Under the pieces are notes generated by a model that was given only the letters and a program-made list of their open reading frames with translations, ran no database searches and had not been told where the DNA came from. A DNA stretch of 26,180 bases from 66-474 sp036278635 (GTDB lineage Bacteria; Pseudomonadota; Gammaproteobacteria; Xanthomonadales; Rhodanobacteraceae): contig DASUKQ010000127.1 in NCBI GenBank assembly GCA_036278635.1, positions 1 to 26,180 of the forward strand. Direction: 5' to 3'. A program made the translations under genes and the position numbers. Positions 1 through 8,168 of this stretch are shown here, piece by piece. Each line of letters starts with the position of its first letter. The stretch's first letter is position 1.

Positions 1-1845
1 CCCGTCGTGACCGAGCTGGTCGACGGGGTCACCAAGCTGGATCGCGTGGATTTCGCCAGCCGCGTGGAAGCGGACGCGGAAAGTTTCCGCAAGATGCTGC
101 TGGCGATGGCCCGCGACCTGCGGGTGATCCTGATCAAGCTCGCCGATCGCCTGCACAACATGCGCACGTTGTCGGTGATGGCGCCGGACGCGCGCCGTCG
201 CATCGCGCGCGAGACGCTGGAAATCTACGCACCGATCGCGGCACGCCTGGGCATGAATGCGTTCAAGGGCGAACTGCAGGATCTCGGATTCCGCAGCCTG
301 TATCCCGACCGCTACAAGATCATCGCGTCGCGGATCCAGCGCACGGTGGGCAACCGCCGGGAATCGATGGCGCTGATCGAGCGGGCGCTGGCCGAACGGC
401 TGGCTTCGGACGGCATCCCGATGCGGATCGTCAGCCGCATCAAGTCGCCGTACAGCATCTGGTCGAAGATGAAGAGCGAGCACAAGACCTTCGTCGAGCT
501 GATGGACGTGTACGGGGTCCGGGTGGTGACCGACACGGTCGCGCATTGTTACCAGGCGCTCGGCTCGGCGCATTCGTTGTTCAAACCCGTGGAAGGCCGG
601 TTCAAGGATTTCATCGCGATCCCCAAGGCCAACGGCTACCAGTCGCTGCACACGGTGTTGTTCGGGCCGTTCGGTGCGCCGATCGAGGTCCAGATCCGCA
701 CCGAAGACATGAATACGGTGGCCGAGCGCGGGGTGGCCGCGCACTGGTCGTACAAGACCGAGGGCGGGCCGGGCAACAGCGCGCAATCGCGCGCGCGGGC
801 GTGGGTGTCGAGCCTGGCCGACAACCAGGCGGCAACGCCGTCGTCGCTGGAATTCCTGGAAAACGTCAAGGTCGACCTGTTCCCTGACGAGGTCTACCTG
901 TTCACCCCGGCCGGCGATATCCAGGCGTTGCCGAAGAATGCAACCGCGCTGGACCTGGCGTTCGCCGTGCATACCGACGTCGGCATGCACGCGGTGGCAG
1001 CGCGCATCGACGGCAAGCTTGCCTCGCTGCGCGCGCAGCCGATTTCGGGGCAGACCGTGGAAGTCATCACCGCGCCGTCCGCGACACCGAATCCGCAGTG
1101 GCTGGACTTCGCGGTGACCGGCAAGGCGCGCGCGGCGATTCGCCAGTACCTCAAACGCCTGCAGCATGAAGACGCGATCGATTTCGGGCACCGCATGCTG
1201 GAAACCGCGCTGGATACGCAAGGGTCCAGCCTCGACGCGATTCCGCCCGAGGTGCTGGACCGCTTCCTTGGCGAACACAACCTGCGGCGGCTGGAAGACC
1301 TCCTGTCCGACATCGCGCTGGGCAACCGCATGCCCGACCAGGTGGCGGCGAAGTTGACCGCCATGGCGGGGGCGGTGATCGGCACCGCGATGCATCGTTC
1401 CGAGAAGATCCGCATCAGTGGCGCCGAGCGCGGGATCCTGAGCTTCGGCAATTGCTGCCATCCGGTACCGGGCGACGACATCGTCGGGTACCTTTCGCCG
1501 GGCAAGGGCATCGTCGTCCACCGCGTCGAATGCCCGAACGTGGTCGAGCTGGCAAAGCTTCCCGAGCGCCGCGTCGAGATCGGGTGGGACAAGGAAGTCC
1601 AGGGTGACTACCGGGCGGAGCTGCGGGTCGAAGTCGTCAACCGTCCCGGGGTGCTGGCCACCGTGTCGGCCGCGATCGCCGAGGCCAATTCCAACATCGA
1701 CGACGTCAAGTACATCGAACGCGGCATCCAGGCCGCGACCCTGATCTTCGCGATCGAAGTCAAGCACCGGAAACACCTTGCCGACGTGATGCGACGGATC
1801 CGCAACACGAAAGTGGTGAATGGGGTGTACCGGTATCCTGTTTGA
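1..1845 (+). CDS. spoT: SpoT-type bifunctional (p)ppGpp synthetase/hydrolase, 5' end missing
   Basis: Makes and degrades the alarmone (p)ppGpp in the cytosol. The frame is open from base 1, so about 100 N-terminal residues lie outside the window; the GTG at 7 is an internal Val codon. Numbered from base 1, the fragment starts inside the HD hydrolase domain (VTELVDGVTKLD, then LIKLADRLHNMRTL). The synthetase domain follows, with RFKD at 200-203; RXKD at this site is typical of bifunctional Rel/SpoT enzymes, whereas RelA has EXDD. A TGS domain starts near 297 (DEVYLFTPAG), a conserved Cys pair lies at 485-486 (GNCCHPVPGDD), and a C-terminal ACT domain starts near 541 (VEVVNRPGVLATVS). A heptamer repeat array begins 17 bp after the stop. 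ridA and recG follow on the same strand, the usual order in Lysobacterales. Confidence 0.97.
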   Translation, partial: PVVTELVDGVTKLDRVDFASRVEADAESFRKMLLAMARDLRVILIKLADRLHNMRTLSVMAPDARRRIARETLEIYAPIAARLGMNAFKGELQDLGFRSLYPDRYKIIASRIQRTVGNRRESMALIERALAERLASDGIPMRIVSRIKSPYSIWSKMKSEHKTFVELMDVYGVRVVTDTVAHCYQALGSAHSLFKPVEGRFKDFIAIPKANGYQSLHTVLFGPFGAPIEVQIRTEDMNTVAERGVAAHWSYKTEGGPGNSAQSRARAWVSSLADNQAATPSSLEFLENVKVDLFPDEVYLFTPAGDIQALPKNATALDLAFAVHTDVGMHAVAARIDGKLASLRAQPISGQTVEVITAPSATPNPQWLDFAVTGKARAAIRQYLKRLQHEDAIDFGHRMLETALDTQGSSLDAIPPEVLDRFLGEHNLRRLEDLLSDIALGNRMPDQVAAKLTAMAGAVIGTAMHRSEKIRISGAERGILSFGNCCHPVPGDDIVGYLSPGKGIVVHRVECPNVVELAKLPERRVEIGWDKEVQGDYRAELRVEVVNRPGVLATVSAAIAEANSNIDDVKYIERGIQAATLIFAIEVKHRKHLADVMRRIRNTKVVNGVYRYPV

Positions 1846-1862
1846 CGGGACTCTTGAAAGCC

Positions 1863-1892
1863 GGGACTCGGGACCCGGGACCCGGGACCCGG
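1863..1892 (+). repeat. GGGACCC heptamer array (4 units) behind spoT
   Basis: One GGGACTC unit is followed by three GGGACCC units in exact 7-bp register, preceded by CTTGAAAGCCG. The same flank and heptamer recur after moxR and, on the minus strand, after ponA. No T-run follows, so a simple intrinsic terminator is not indicated. Confidence 0.9.
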
Positions 1893-1919
1893 CGGGAGCG
1901 CGAGCTTTCACCCCCTTCC

Positions 1920-2005
1920 GGCGGAAGGGCGGAGCGACTACGGCCGACAGGATCGGCCGTGAACGGCGTTAGCCGGCACGAAGGGCGAGCGCCAAGGATG
2001 GCGCG
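1920..2005 (+). repeat. Chain of short hairpins between spoT and ridA
   Basis: Two clear stem-loops stand in series. One at 1940-1960 has perfect 8-bp arms ACGGCCGA/TCGGCCGT around CAGGA. The other at 1989-2004 has arms GCGCCA/TGGCGC around AGGA. Both loops contain AGGA. A smaller pairing around 1961-1976 (GGCGTTAGCCGGC) lies between them. There is no ORF with gene-like character here. It looks like a dispersed palindromic repeat or an RNA processing site; the function cannot be read from the sequence. Confidence 0.55.
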
Positions 2006-2097
2006 AGTAAGCGAACGCGTGCGCAGCGCGGCCGCGCAGCGGCGGGGATGCCGTTATCCTTTGCGGTTCACCACGCCCTTGATCGATGGAGTCCCGC

Positions 2098-2484
2098 ATG
2101 TCTCGCCAAGCCATCCACTCCGACGCTGCACCCAAAGCCATCGGGCCGTATTCGCAAGCCGTGCGTGCGGGCGACACGCTGTATCTGTCCGGGCAGACGC
2201 CGCTCGATCCGGCCACCGGCGAAATGGTTCCGGGCGACATCAGCGCGCAGGCGACGCGCGTGTTCGAGAACCTCAGCGCCGTGCTGACCGCGGCCGGCGC
2301 GACGTTCGATGACGTGGTGCGCGTCGCGGTCTACATGACCGACCTCGGCAACTTCGGCGCGGTCAACGAAGTGATGAAGCGGTATTTCTCCGAACCGTAC
2401 CCCGCGCGTTCGACCATCGGCGTGGCGGCTCTGCCACGAGGCGCGGCGGTCGAAGTGGACGTGATCGCGGTGGCGGCTCGCTGA
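2098..2484 (+). CDS. ridA: RidA family enamine/imine deaminase
   Basis: A 128-residue protein of the RidA/YjgF/UK114 family, which hydrolyses reactive enamines and imines formed by PLP enzymes such as threonine dehydratase, protecting cytosolic PLP enzymes. The family signature is clear: IGPYSQAV near residue 15, LYLSGQTPLDP near 28, and PARSTIGVAALPRGA near 102, with the substrate carboxylate-binding Arg at 104. Length is normal for the family. An ATG at 2086 is in frame, but the one at 2098 is preferred because GGAG at 2088-2091 is correctly spaced for it and homologues start at this point. A weak -10-like TATCCT is at 2055-2060. Confidence 0.95.
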   Translation: MSRQAIHSDAAPKAIGPYSQAVRAGDTLYLSGQTPLDPATGEMVPGDISAQATRVFENLSAVLTAAGATFDDVVRVAVYMTDLGNFGAVNEVMKRYFSEPYPARSTIGVAALPRGAAVEVDVIAVAAR

Positions 2485-2498
2485 AGCTCGCCGTCGGT

Positions 2499-2511
2499 TA
2501 CGCTGGCGCGC
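2499..2511 (+). promoter_or_regulatory. Possible -10 box for a leaderless recG transcript
   Basis: TACGCT at 2499-2504 lies 7 nt before the recG ATG and no Shine-Dalgarno is present. The geometry puts the transcription start at or next to the A of the ATG. There is no convincing -35. The evidence is weak taken alone; the same layout recurs at moxR, the DUF58 gene and the gltA leader. Confidence 0.35.
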
Positions 2512-4617
2512 ATGGCTGGAACAGTGGACGCGCGCAAGGGGTCAAGAGGCGATTCCGGGTTTGCGCCGGTCACGACGCTGCCCGGCGTTGGCCCCGCGCT
2601 GGCCGAAGTCTTGCGCAAACTCGGGATCGAGCGCGTCCAGGACCTGTGGTTCCACCTGCCGCTGCGTTACGAGGATCGCACCCGGATCACGCCGATCCGC
2701 GACCTCGTGACCGGCGGGTCGGCGCAGGTCGAAGGCGTGGTCGAAGCGGTCGAAACCGGATTTCGCTATCGCCCGCAATTACGCGTGGCGATCACCGACG
2801 ACTCACGCGAGACGTTGGTCCTCAGGTTCTTCCATTTCCGGCGCCAGCAGGCGCAGCAGTTTGCACCGGGCGCGAGGTTGCGCTGTTTCGGCGCCATCCG
2901 TCACGGCCAGCACGGCCTCGAAATGGTGCATCCGCAGTACCGGCTGTTGCGGGGTGATGTGGCGGTCGATGCCACCCTCACCCCGGTGTACCCGGTCACC
3001 GAGGGCCTGGGCCAGCAAAGGTTGCGCGGGGTGATCGACAAGGCGCTGGCATGCCTCCCCGACGAGGCGGCGCTGGAGCTGATTCCCCCCGACCTGCTCG
3101 CCCCATTGGGCCTGATGCCGCTGCGCGACGCCCTGCTGCAAGTGCACCGTCCGGCACCGGACGCGGACGTGGCGGCGTTGCTGGCGGGGACGCATTCCGC
3201 GCAACAGCGGCTCGCGTTCGAGGAACTGCTGGCCCATCACCTGAGCCTGAAGCGGATGCGTGCGCGCGTGCGCAGGCAGCGCGCGCCGGCCTTGCCGGTT
3301 GATCCAGGATTGCGGAAACGATTTCTGGACGCGTTGCCTTTCGTGCTCACCGCCGCGCAGCGGCGCGTGGCCGCGGAGGTCGGACGCGACCTCGGCAAGC
3401 GCGTGCCGATGCTGAGGCTGGTGCAGGGCGACGTCGGTTCCGGCAAGACCGTGGTCGCCGCGCTGTCTGCCTTGCACGCGATCGCGAACGACCGCCAGAC
3501 GGCGTTGATGGCGCCGACCGAATTGCTGGCCGAGCAGCACCTGCGCAGCTTCCGTTCCTGGTTCGAACCGCTCGGGATCGAAGTGGTCTGGCTTGCCGGC
3601 AAGGTGACCGGTCGCGCCCGCACCGCAGCATTGGCGAAGCTGGCTGCCGGCGCCCCGCTCGCGGTGGGCACCCACGCCTTGATGCAGGAAGGTGTCGAAT
3701 TTTCGCGCCTTGGACTCGCGATCGTGGACGAGCAGCATCGTTTCGGGGTGCAGCAACGCATGGACCTGCGCAACAAGGGCGCCATGGCTGGCGAGGCGCC
3801 GCACCAACTGGTGCTGACCGCGACGCCGATCCCGCGCACGCTGGCGATGAGCGCCTACGCCGACCTCGACGTATCCACGCTGGACGAACTGCCGCCGGGG
3901 CGCACGCCGGTAAAAACCGTGGCCGTTGCCAACACGCGACGCGATGAAGTCATCGAGCGCATCCGCGCGGCTTGCGCGCCGGGCCGGCAGGTGTACTGGG
4001 TGTGCACGTTGATAGAAGACAGCGATCTTCTCCAGGCGCAAGCGGCCGAGGTCGCGCACGCGCAATTGTCCGCGGCGCTGCCGGGAATCACCGTGGGGCT
4101 CGTGCACGGTCGCATGAAGCCGAAGCAGAAGCAGGGGGCGATGGATGGGTTCAAGCAGGGCGACATGGCCTTGCTGGTTGCGACCACCGTGATCGAAGTC
4201 GGGGTGGACGTTCCCAACGCCAGCCTGATGGTGATCGAGAACGCCGAGCGGCTGGGGCTTGCCCAGTTGCACCAGTTGCGCGGCCGGGTGGGCCGCGGCG
4301 ACGTCGCATCGACGTGCGTGCTGCTGTACCAACGGCCGCTGTCGGCGCTGGCGCGCCATCGGCTCGAAACCCTGCGCGAAACCAACGACGGTTTCGTGAT
4401 TGCGGAAACGGATTTGCGCCTGCGTGGGCCCGGCGAACTGCTCGGCACCCGCCAGACGGGCGAAATGGGTTTCCGGATCGCCGACATCGTGCGCGATGCC
4501 TCGCTGATGCCGGCGGTGCAGCGGGTCGGGGCGGCGCTGCTGCGCTCGCATCCCGTGCTGGCGCGCCGCCTGACGGAACGCTGGATCGGTGGCGCCGCGC
4601 GCTTCGCCGAGGCCTGA
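2512..4617 (+). CDS. recG: ATP-dependent DNA helicase RecG
   Basis: A 701-residue superfamily 2 helicase that remodels stalled replication forks and branched recombination intermediates. An N-terminal wedge/OB region (LPGVGPALAEVLRKLGI near 24, then RYEDRT) precedes the two helicase lobes. Walker A GDVGSGKT is at 306-313, the DExH box DEQH at 406-409 (followed by RFG), and motif VI QLRGRVGRG at 588-596. The C-terminal region has DLRLRGPGELLGTRQTG, typical of RecG. Length is normal. The start is the ATG at 2512, which has no visible Shine-Dalgarno, so leaderless initiation is possible. The stop lies 15 bp before the next gene, so the two are probably cotranscribed. Confidence 0.97.
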   Translation: MAGTVDARKGSRGDSGFAPVTTLPGVGPALAEVLRKLGIERVQDLWFHLPLRYEDRTRITPIRDLVTGGSAQVEGVVEAVETGFRYRPQLRVAITDDSRETLVLRFFHFRRQQAQQFAPGARLRCFGAIRHGQHGLEMVHPQYRLLRGDVAVDATLTPVYPVTEGLGQQRLRGVIDKALACLPDEAALELIPPDLLAPLGLMPLRDALLQVHRPAPDADVAALLAGTHSAQQRLAFEELLAHHLSLKRMRARVRRQRAPALPVDPGLRKRFLDALPFVLTAAQRRVAAEVGRDLGKRVPMLRLVQGDVGSGKTVVAALSALHAIANDRQTALMAPTELLAEQHLRSFRSWFEPLGIEVVWLAGKVTGRARTAALAKLAAGAPLAVGTHALMQEGVEFSRLGLAIVDEQHRFGVQQRMDLRNKGAMAGEAPHQLVLTATPIPRTLAMSAYADLDVSTLDELPPGRTPVKTVAVANTRRDEVIERIRAACAPGRQVYWVCTLIEDSDLLQAQAAEVAHAQLSAALPGITVGLVHGRMKPKQKQGAMDGFKQGDMALLVATTVIEVGVDVPNASLMVIENAERLGLAQLHQLRGRVGRGDVASTCVLLYQRPLSALARHRLETLRETNDGFVIAETDLRLRGPGELLGTRQTGEMGFRIADIVRDASLMPAVQRVGAALLRSHPVLARRLTERWIGGAARFAEA

Positions 4618-4632
4618 AAGGGGGATCGACAC

Positions 4633-6255
4633 GTGGATCATCGCGGGTGGGTACAACTTGTCGGCGGCAGCTTCCTCGACCGCATCGTTCCGGGCCGCAA
4701 GGTTCGCCGAGAGTTGCGCGCGCGCTGGGGGCGGCCCGGCCGGGACGAGGCATCGGTTCTGGCCAGCGGCTACTTCGACCTCGTGCGCGACAAGCCCGGC
4801 CCGGCGCGCGTGGAAGACCGCACCTGGAACGACCTCGAGTTCCCGCGGATTTTCACCCAGCTCGACACCACGCTGACGCCGATCGGGCGACAGGTCCTGT
4901 TTGCGCAATTGCGCACTTGGCCGGGGATCGGGAACGAAGCCGCAAGGGTGTACGACCTGTGCGACTACTTGCGCACGCAGCAGGCGCTGCGCGAACGCAT
5001 CCAGTCGCAGCTCGCGGCCCTGCGCGACGACAGCAACGCCGGCATTGCGTGGTTTGCCTTCGGGCCAGGACCGACCCGGCCGAAACGCGCCTTCCTGTTG
5101 CCTTTGTGGGGGCTCGCTTCGCTGGTTGTACTGGTGGCGACGATCGCGTTCGGCTGGTCATTCTGGATCTGGCTCGCGATATTGCCCGTCAACGCGGCGA
5201 TCCTGTTTCGCACGGGATCGCGGCTGAATCGGGATACCCGCATCCTGGAGGATTGCGCCCGCATCTTGCGCGTCGCGCAAGCATTGGCCCGCCTGGCGAG
5301 GCGGGAGTTGTCACCATTGCAGCGGCTGGTGGAACGGGCGCCGCAGCGAGTCGAGGCGCGCCGGGTGCTGCGCTGGGTTACCAGGTTGCAACGCATGGAT
5401 CTCGGGGTATTCGACTTGTCGTCCGTGCTGACGCTGGCTTTCCTGGCCAAGCCGATTGCCTGCGTGGTCGCCATCGGGCGCTTCGAGCGCTTGCGTCCGG
5501 CGCTGGCCACGGCGTTCGAGGCGATCGGTGCCATCGATGCCGCGATTGCGGTGGCCTCGTTTCTGGAATGCCATCCCGACCACTGCCGCCCGGGCTTCAC
5601 CACCCGCCCGTTGCTGGACATCCGCGACGGCTGCCATCCATTGCTCGCCAGGCCGGTGAAGAATTCGCTGCGGCTGGACGGGCAGTCTGCGCTCGTCACC
5701 GGCTCCAACATGGCCGGCAAGACCACCTTCGTGAAGATGATCGCGATCAACCAGATCCTCGGCCGCACTGTCGGTTTCTGCCTGGCTGCCTCGGCCACGC
5801 TGCCGCTCACCGAGGTGATGACCTCGATCCGCGGTGAACAATCGGTCGAATCCGGGCGCAGCCACTACTTCAGCGAGGTCGAGGCAATCCGCACGTTCCT
5901 CGCCGCCGCCGCCCATGGACGGCATCCGATCCTGGTGATCGACGAACTCTTCCGCGGCACCAACACCTGCGAGCGGGTGGCGCTGGCGCGGGCGGTACTC
6001 GAATACCTGGGCCAACGCGCGCTGGTGCTGGTGACCACCCACGATGTCGAGTTGCAGCCGCTGCTGGCAGGGCAGTACATGCCGCTGCACTTCCGCGAGA
6101 ATCCGGATGTCGAAGGTTTCTTCGATTACCGGCTCCGGGCCGGCACGAGCCGTGCACGCAACGCGATCCGAATCCTGGAGCGCGTGGGCTTTCCGGCGCG
6201 CATCGTGGCCAGCGCGATGGACTATGCCTCCGGCGAGCCCGTGGACGAGCGCTGA
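4633..6255 (+). CDS. Membrane-anchored MutS domain V ATPase (MutS-related)
   Basis: A 540-residue protein with a C-terminal MutS-type ABC ATPase: Walker A GSNMAGKTT at 357-365, the MutS-specific MTSIRGEQSVESGRSHYFSE region, Walker B ILVIDE with Asp437/Glu438 followed by LFRGTNT, and a switch motif VTTHD. It lacks the mismatch-recognition domain I of MutS and the Smr endonuclease domain of MutS2. Instead, a hydrophobic hairpin at about 153-170 and 175-192 suggests two membrane spans ahead of the lever/clamp-like region. The GTG start at 4633 is preceded by GGGGGA at 4619-4624. Family members are usually labelled DNA mismatch repair proteins, but a repair role is not established by this architecture. 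Its position 15 bp behind recG suggests cotranscription. Confidence 0.85.
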   Translation: MDHRGWVQLVGGSFLDRIVPGRKVRRELRARWGRPGRDEASVLASGYFDLVRDKPGPARVEDRTWNDLEFPRIFTQLDTTLTPIGRQVLFAQLRTWPGIGNEAARVYDLCDYLRTQQALRERIQSQLAALRDDSNAGIAWFAFGPGPTRPKRAFLLPLWGLASLVVLVATIAFGWSFWIWLAILPVNAAILFRTGSRLNRDTRILEDCARILRVAQALARLARRELSPLQRLVERAPQRVEARRVLRWVTRLQRMDLGVFDLSSVLTLAFLAKPIACVVAIGRFERLRPALATAFEAIGAIDAAIAVASFLECHPDHCRPGFTTRPLLDIRDGCHPLLARPVKNSLRLDGQSALVTGSNMAGKTTFVKMIAINQILGRTVGFCLAASATLPLTEVMTSIRGEQSVESGRSHYFSEVEAIRTFLAAAAHGRHPILVIDELFRGTNTCERVALARAVLEYLGQRALVLVTTHDVELQPLLAGQYMPLHFRENPDVEGFFDYRLRAGTSRARNAIRILERVGFPARIVASAMDYASGEPVDER

Positions 6256-6271
6256 AGCCTGCCTTCCGGGC

Positions 6272-6301
6272 TTGCCGTGCGGTGGTTCCCGCCGCTACAA
6301 T
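6272..6301 (+). promoter_or_regulatory. Sigma70-type promoter for rpmE2
   Basis: TTGCCG at 6272-6277 and TACAAT at 6296-6301 are separated by 18 nt, 41 nt upstream of the rpmE2 ATG and 16 nt after the stop of the preceding gene. I saw no clear Zur-type inverted repeat here. Confidence 0.6.
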
Positions 6302-6342
6302 GCCGGGTTCCCCCCGTACGAATCCAGTGCTTCGGAGCCCCC

Positions 6343-6594
6343 ATGAAAGCCGACATCCACCCGAACTACCATCCGGTGGTTTTCCAGGACGCCGCATCCG
6401 ATTTCGCGTTCCTGACGCGTTCGACGATGACGAGCAGGGAAACCATCAAGTGGGAGGATGGCCAGGAATACCCCCTGGTCAAGGTCGACATCTCCTCGGC
6501 CTCGCATCCCTTCTACACCGGCAAGCAGAAGGTGATGGACACCGGCGGCCGCATCGACAAGTTCAAACGGCGCTATACCGCGGGCAAGAAATAG
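6343..6594 (+). CDS. rpmE2: 50S ribosomal protein L31 type B
   Basis: An 83-residue ribosomal protein of the large subunit. The MKADIHPNYHPVVFQD start and the SSASHPFYTGKQK and DTGGRIDKFKRRY motifs identify L31. No cysteine is present, so this is the zinc-free type B form rather than the CxxC zinc-ribbon form. Where both paralogues exist, the zinc-free one is often Zur-controlled and replaces the zinc form under zinc limitation; whether a second copy exists cannot be seen here. The ATG is preceded by GGAG at 6334-6337. The gene has its own promoter and an intrinsic terminator, so it is probably monocistronic. Confidence 0.96.
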   Translation: MKADIHPNYHPVVFQDAASDFAFLTRSTMTSRETIKWEDGQEYPLVKVDISSASHPFYTGKQKVMDTGGRIDKFKRRYTAGKK

Positions 6595-6628
6595 CCCGTC
6601 GCGCGACGCAGATCGCCATGTATTGCAG

Positions 6629-6660
6629 ACGCCTTCCGCGCTCCGCGCGGAAGGCGTTTT
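6629..6660 (+). terminator. Intrinsic terminator of rpmE2
   Basis: A perfect 12-bp stem, ACGCCTTCCGCG (6629-6640) with CGCGGAAGGCGT (6646-6657), has a 5-nt loop and is followed by a T-run interrupted by CG (TTTTCGTTT). It lies 35 bp after the rpmE2 stop. Confidence 0.88.
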
Positions 6661-6729
6661 CGTTTGCAAGAAGACATCGGGAACCGGTCGACATGTCGCG
6701 GCATTGCACCTGCGTGCATGCGCGTGCCG

Positions 6730-6738
6730 TGCGATAAT
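6730..6738 (+). promoter_or_regulatory. Extended -10 promoter for gltA
   Basis: TGCGATAAT matches an extended -10 element (TGn plus a near-consensus hexamer). There is no good -35 at 16-18 bp; TTGCAC at 6704-6709 is 23 bp away. The predicted start is near 6745, at or beside an ATG at 6746. Confidence 0.6.
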
Positions 6739-6745
6739 CGCAGGG

Positions 6746-6775
6746 ATGAACGATGCGATGGCATGCCCATCGTGA
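6746..6775 (+). other. Possible leaderless 9-codon leader ORF upstream of gltA
   Basis: ATG, eight further codons (peptide MNDAMACPS) and TGA lie between the gltA promoter and the gltA Shine-Dalgarno. The ATG is 7 nt after the -10 box, so the transcript could begin on it. The ORF is out of frame with gltA and ends 19 nt before its GTG. A chance ORF of this size is common; only the placement makes it notable. Confidence 0.3.
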
Positions 6776-6794
6776 CGCACCCAAGGAGTTGCCA

Positions 6795-8081
6795 GTGTCC
6801 AACCAGAATGTCACCCTGACCGCCGCCGATCAATCCGTGTCCCTGCCGCTGGTGGAAGGCACCCAGGGACCGAGTTGCGTCGACGTTTCGTCGCTGTATC
6901 GCGAGACCGGCCACTTCACGTTCGATCCGGGCTTTGCCGCGACGGCGTCATGCAAGAGTGCGATCACCTACATCGATGGCGAGAAGGGCGTGCTGCTGTA
7001 TCGCGGCTACCCGATCGAACAGCTTGCCGAACATTCCCGTTTCCTGGAAGTCGCTTACCTGTTGCTGGAAGGAGAGCTGCCGAACAAGCCGCAGATGACG
7101 AAGTTCGAGGACGCGGTCACGCATCACACGATGATGCACGAGTCGCTGAAGAACTTCCTGCACGGATTCCACTACGACGCGCATCCGATGGCGATGCTGT
7201 GTGCGTCGATCGCATCGTTGTCGGCGTTCTATCACGACACCCTCGATATCAACGATCCGGACCAGCGCCGGCTGGCGGCGGTGCGATTGATTGCCAAGAT
7301 GCCGACCATTGCCGCGGCGTGTTACCGCTATTCGATCGGCTGGCCGGTTCGCTATCCGCGCAACAGCCTCAAATACGTCGACCGCTTCCTGCACATGATG
7401 TTCGAGGTCCCGAGCGAGCCGCTGGAATTGAATCCGGTGGTGACCGAGGCGCTGGACCTGCTGTTCATCCTGCACGCGGACCACGAGCAGAACGCATCGA
7501 CGTCGACGGTGCGGCTGGTGGGTTCGACCGGCGCCAATCCGTATGCCTCGGTTGCGGCCGGCATCGCGGCGCTGTGGGGGCCGGCGCACGGCGGCGCCAA
7601 CGAGGCCGTGTTGAAGATGCTGACCGAAATCGGCGATGCCAGGGACGTCGGCAAGGCCATTGCGCGCGCCAAGGACAAGGAATCGGGTTTCCGGCTGATG
7701 GGCTTCGGCCATCGGGTCTACAAGAATTTCGATCCGCGGGCCCAGATCATCCGTGCAAAGGCCCACGAGGTGCTCGACAAGCTCGGGGTCCAGGATCCGC
7801 TTCTCGATGTGGCGCTGAAACTGGAGGAGGCGGCGCTCAAGGACGATTATTTCGTCGAGCACAAGCTGTACCCGAACGTGGATTTCTATTCGGGCATCAT
7901 CTACAAGGCGCTGAAGATCCCGACCGAGATGTTCACGGTGATGTTCGCGATCGCGCGTACGGCCGGCTGGATCGCGCACTGGATCGAACAGCACGAAATG
8001 CCCGGTGGCCGCATCGGCCGGCCGCGGCAGGTCTACGTCGGCGCGACACCGCGCGATTACGTGGCGCCGGAAAAGCGGTAA
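6795..8081 (+). CDS. gltA: Citrate synthase
   Basis: A 428-residue type I citrate synthase of the hexameric Gram-negative kind, condensing acetyl-CoA and oxaloacetate to citrate as the entry step of the TCA cycle. Catalytic residues are in place: His265 in GPAHGGANEA, His306 in GFGHRVYKN and Asp363 in PNVDFYSG. These match E. coli GltA His264, His305 and Asp362 with an offset of one. The GTG at 6795 is chosen over an in-frame ATG at 6753 because AAGGAG at 6783-6788 is spaced 6 nt from it and the resulting length matches the family. NADH allostery is usual for this class but cannot be read from the sequence. The gene is followed by inverted repeats and converges on a minus-strand gene. Confidence 0.97.
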   Translation: MSNQNVTLTAADQSVSLPLVEGTQGPSCVDVSSLYRETGHFTFDPGFAATASCKSAITYIDGEKGVLLYRGYPIEQLAEHSRFLEVAYLLLEGELPNKPQMTKFEDAVTHHTMMHESLKNFLHGFHYDAHPMAMLCASIASLSAFYHDTLDINDPDQRRLAAVRLIAKMPTIAAACYRYSIGWPVRYPRNSLKYVDRFLHMMFEVPSEPLELNPVVTEALDLLFILHADHEQNASTSTVRLVGSTGANPYASVAAGIAALWGPAHGGANEAVLKMLTEIGDARDVGKAIARAKDKESGFRLMGFGHRVYKNFDPRAQIIRAKAHEVLDKLGVQDPLLDVALKLEEAALKDDYFVEHKLYPNVDFYSGIIYKALKIPTEMFTVMFAIARTAGWIAHWIEQHEMPGGRIGRPRQVYVGATPRDYVAPEKR

Positions 8082-8087
8082 TGCAGG

Positions 8088-8154
8088 AAGACGGAAAAAC
8101 GGGGAGACTATCTTCCCGTCTGAGTGAGCGCAGCGAGCGGTCGTCTTTCCGTCT
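8088..8154 (+). repeat. Nested inverted repeat behind gltA
   Basis: An outer pair AGACGGAAA (8089-8097) and TTTCCGTCT (8146-8154) encloses a hairpin at 8099-8119 (ACGGGGAGA/TCTTCCCGT, one G:U pair, 3-nt loop) and the string GAGTGAGCGCAGCGAGC. There is no T-run. It may stabilise the 3' end of the gltA mRNA or weakly terminate it. Confidence 0.6.
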
Positions 8155-8168
8155 CAATCGAGCGCAGC

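Noticed and set aside
2803..4908. A 701-codon open frame on the minus strand opposite recG, the same length as RecG itself
   Set aside because: It runs in the antisense frame of a well-identified gene, has no recognisable domain and a composition typical of GC-rich shadow frames. The equal length is coincidence.
6753..6794. An ATG at 6753 as the gltA start
   Set aside because: It adds 14 residues not expected in the family, while the GTG at 6795 has a well-placed AAGGAG and gives catalytic residue numbers matching E. coli GltA.
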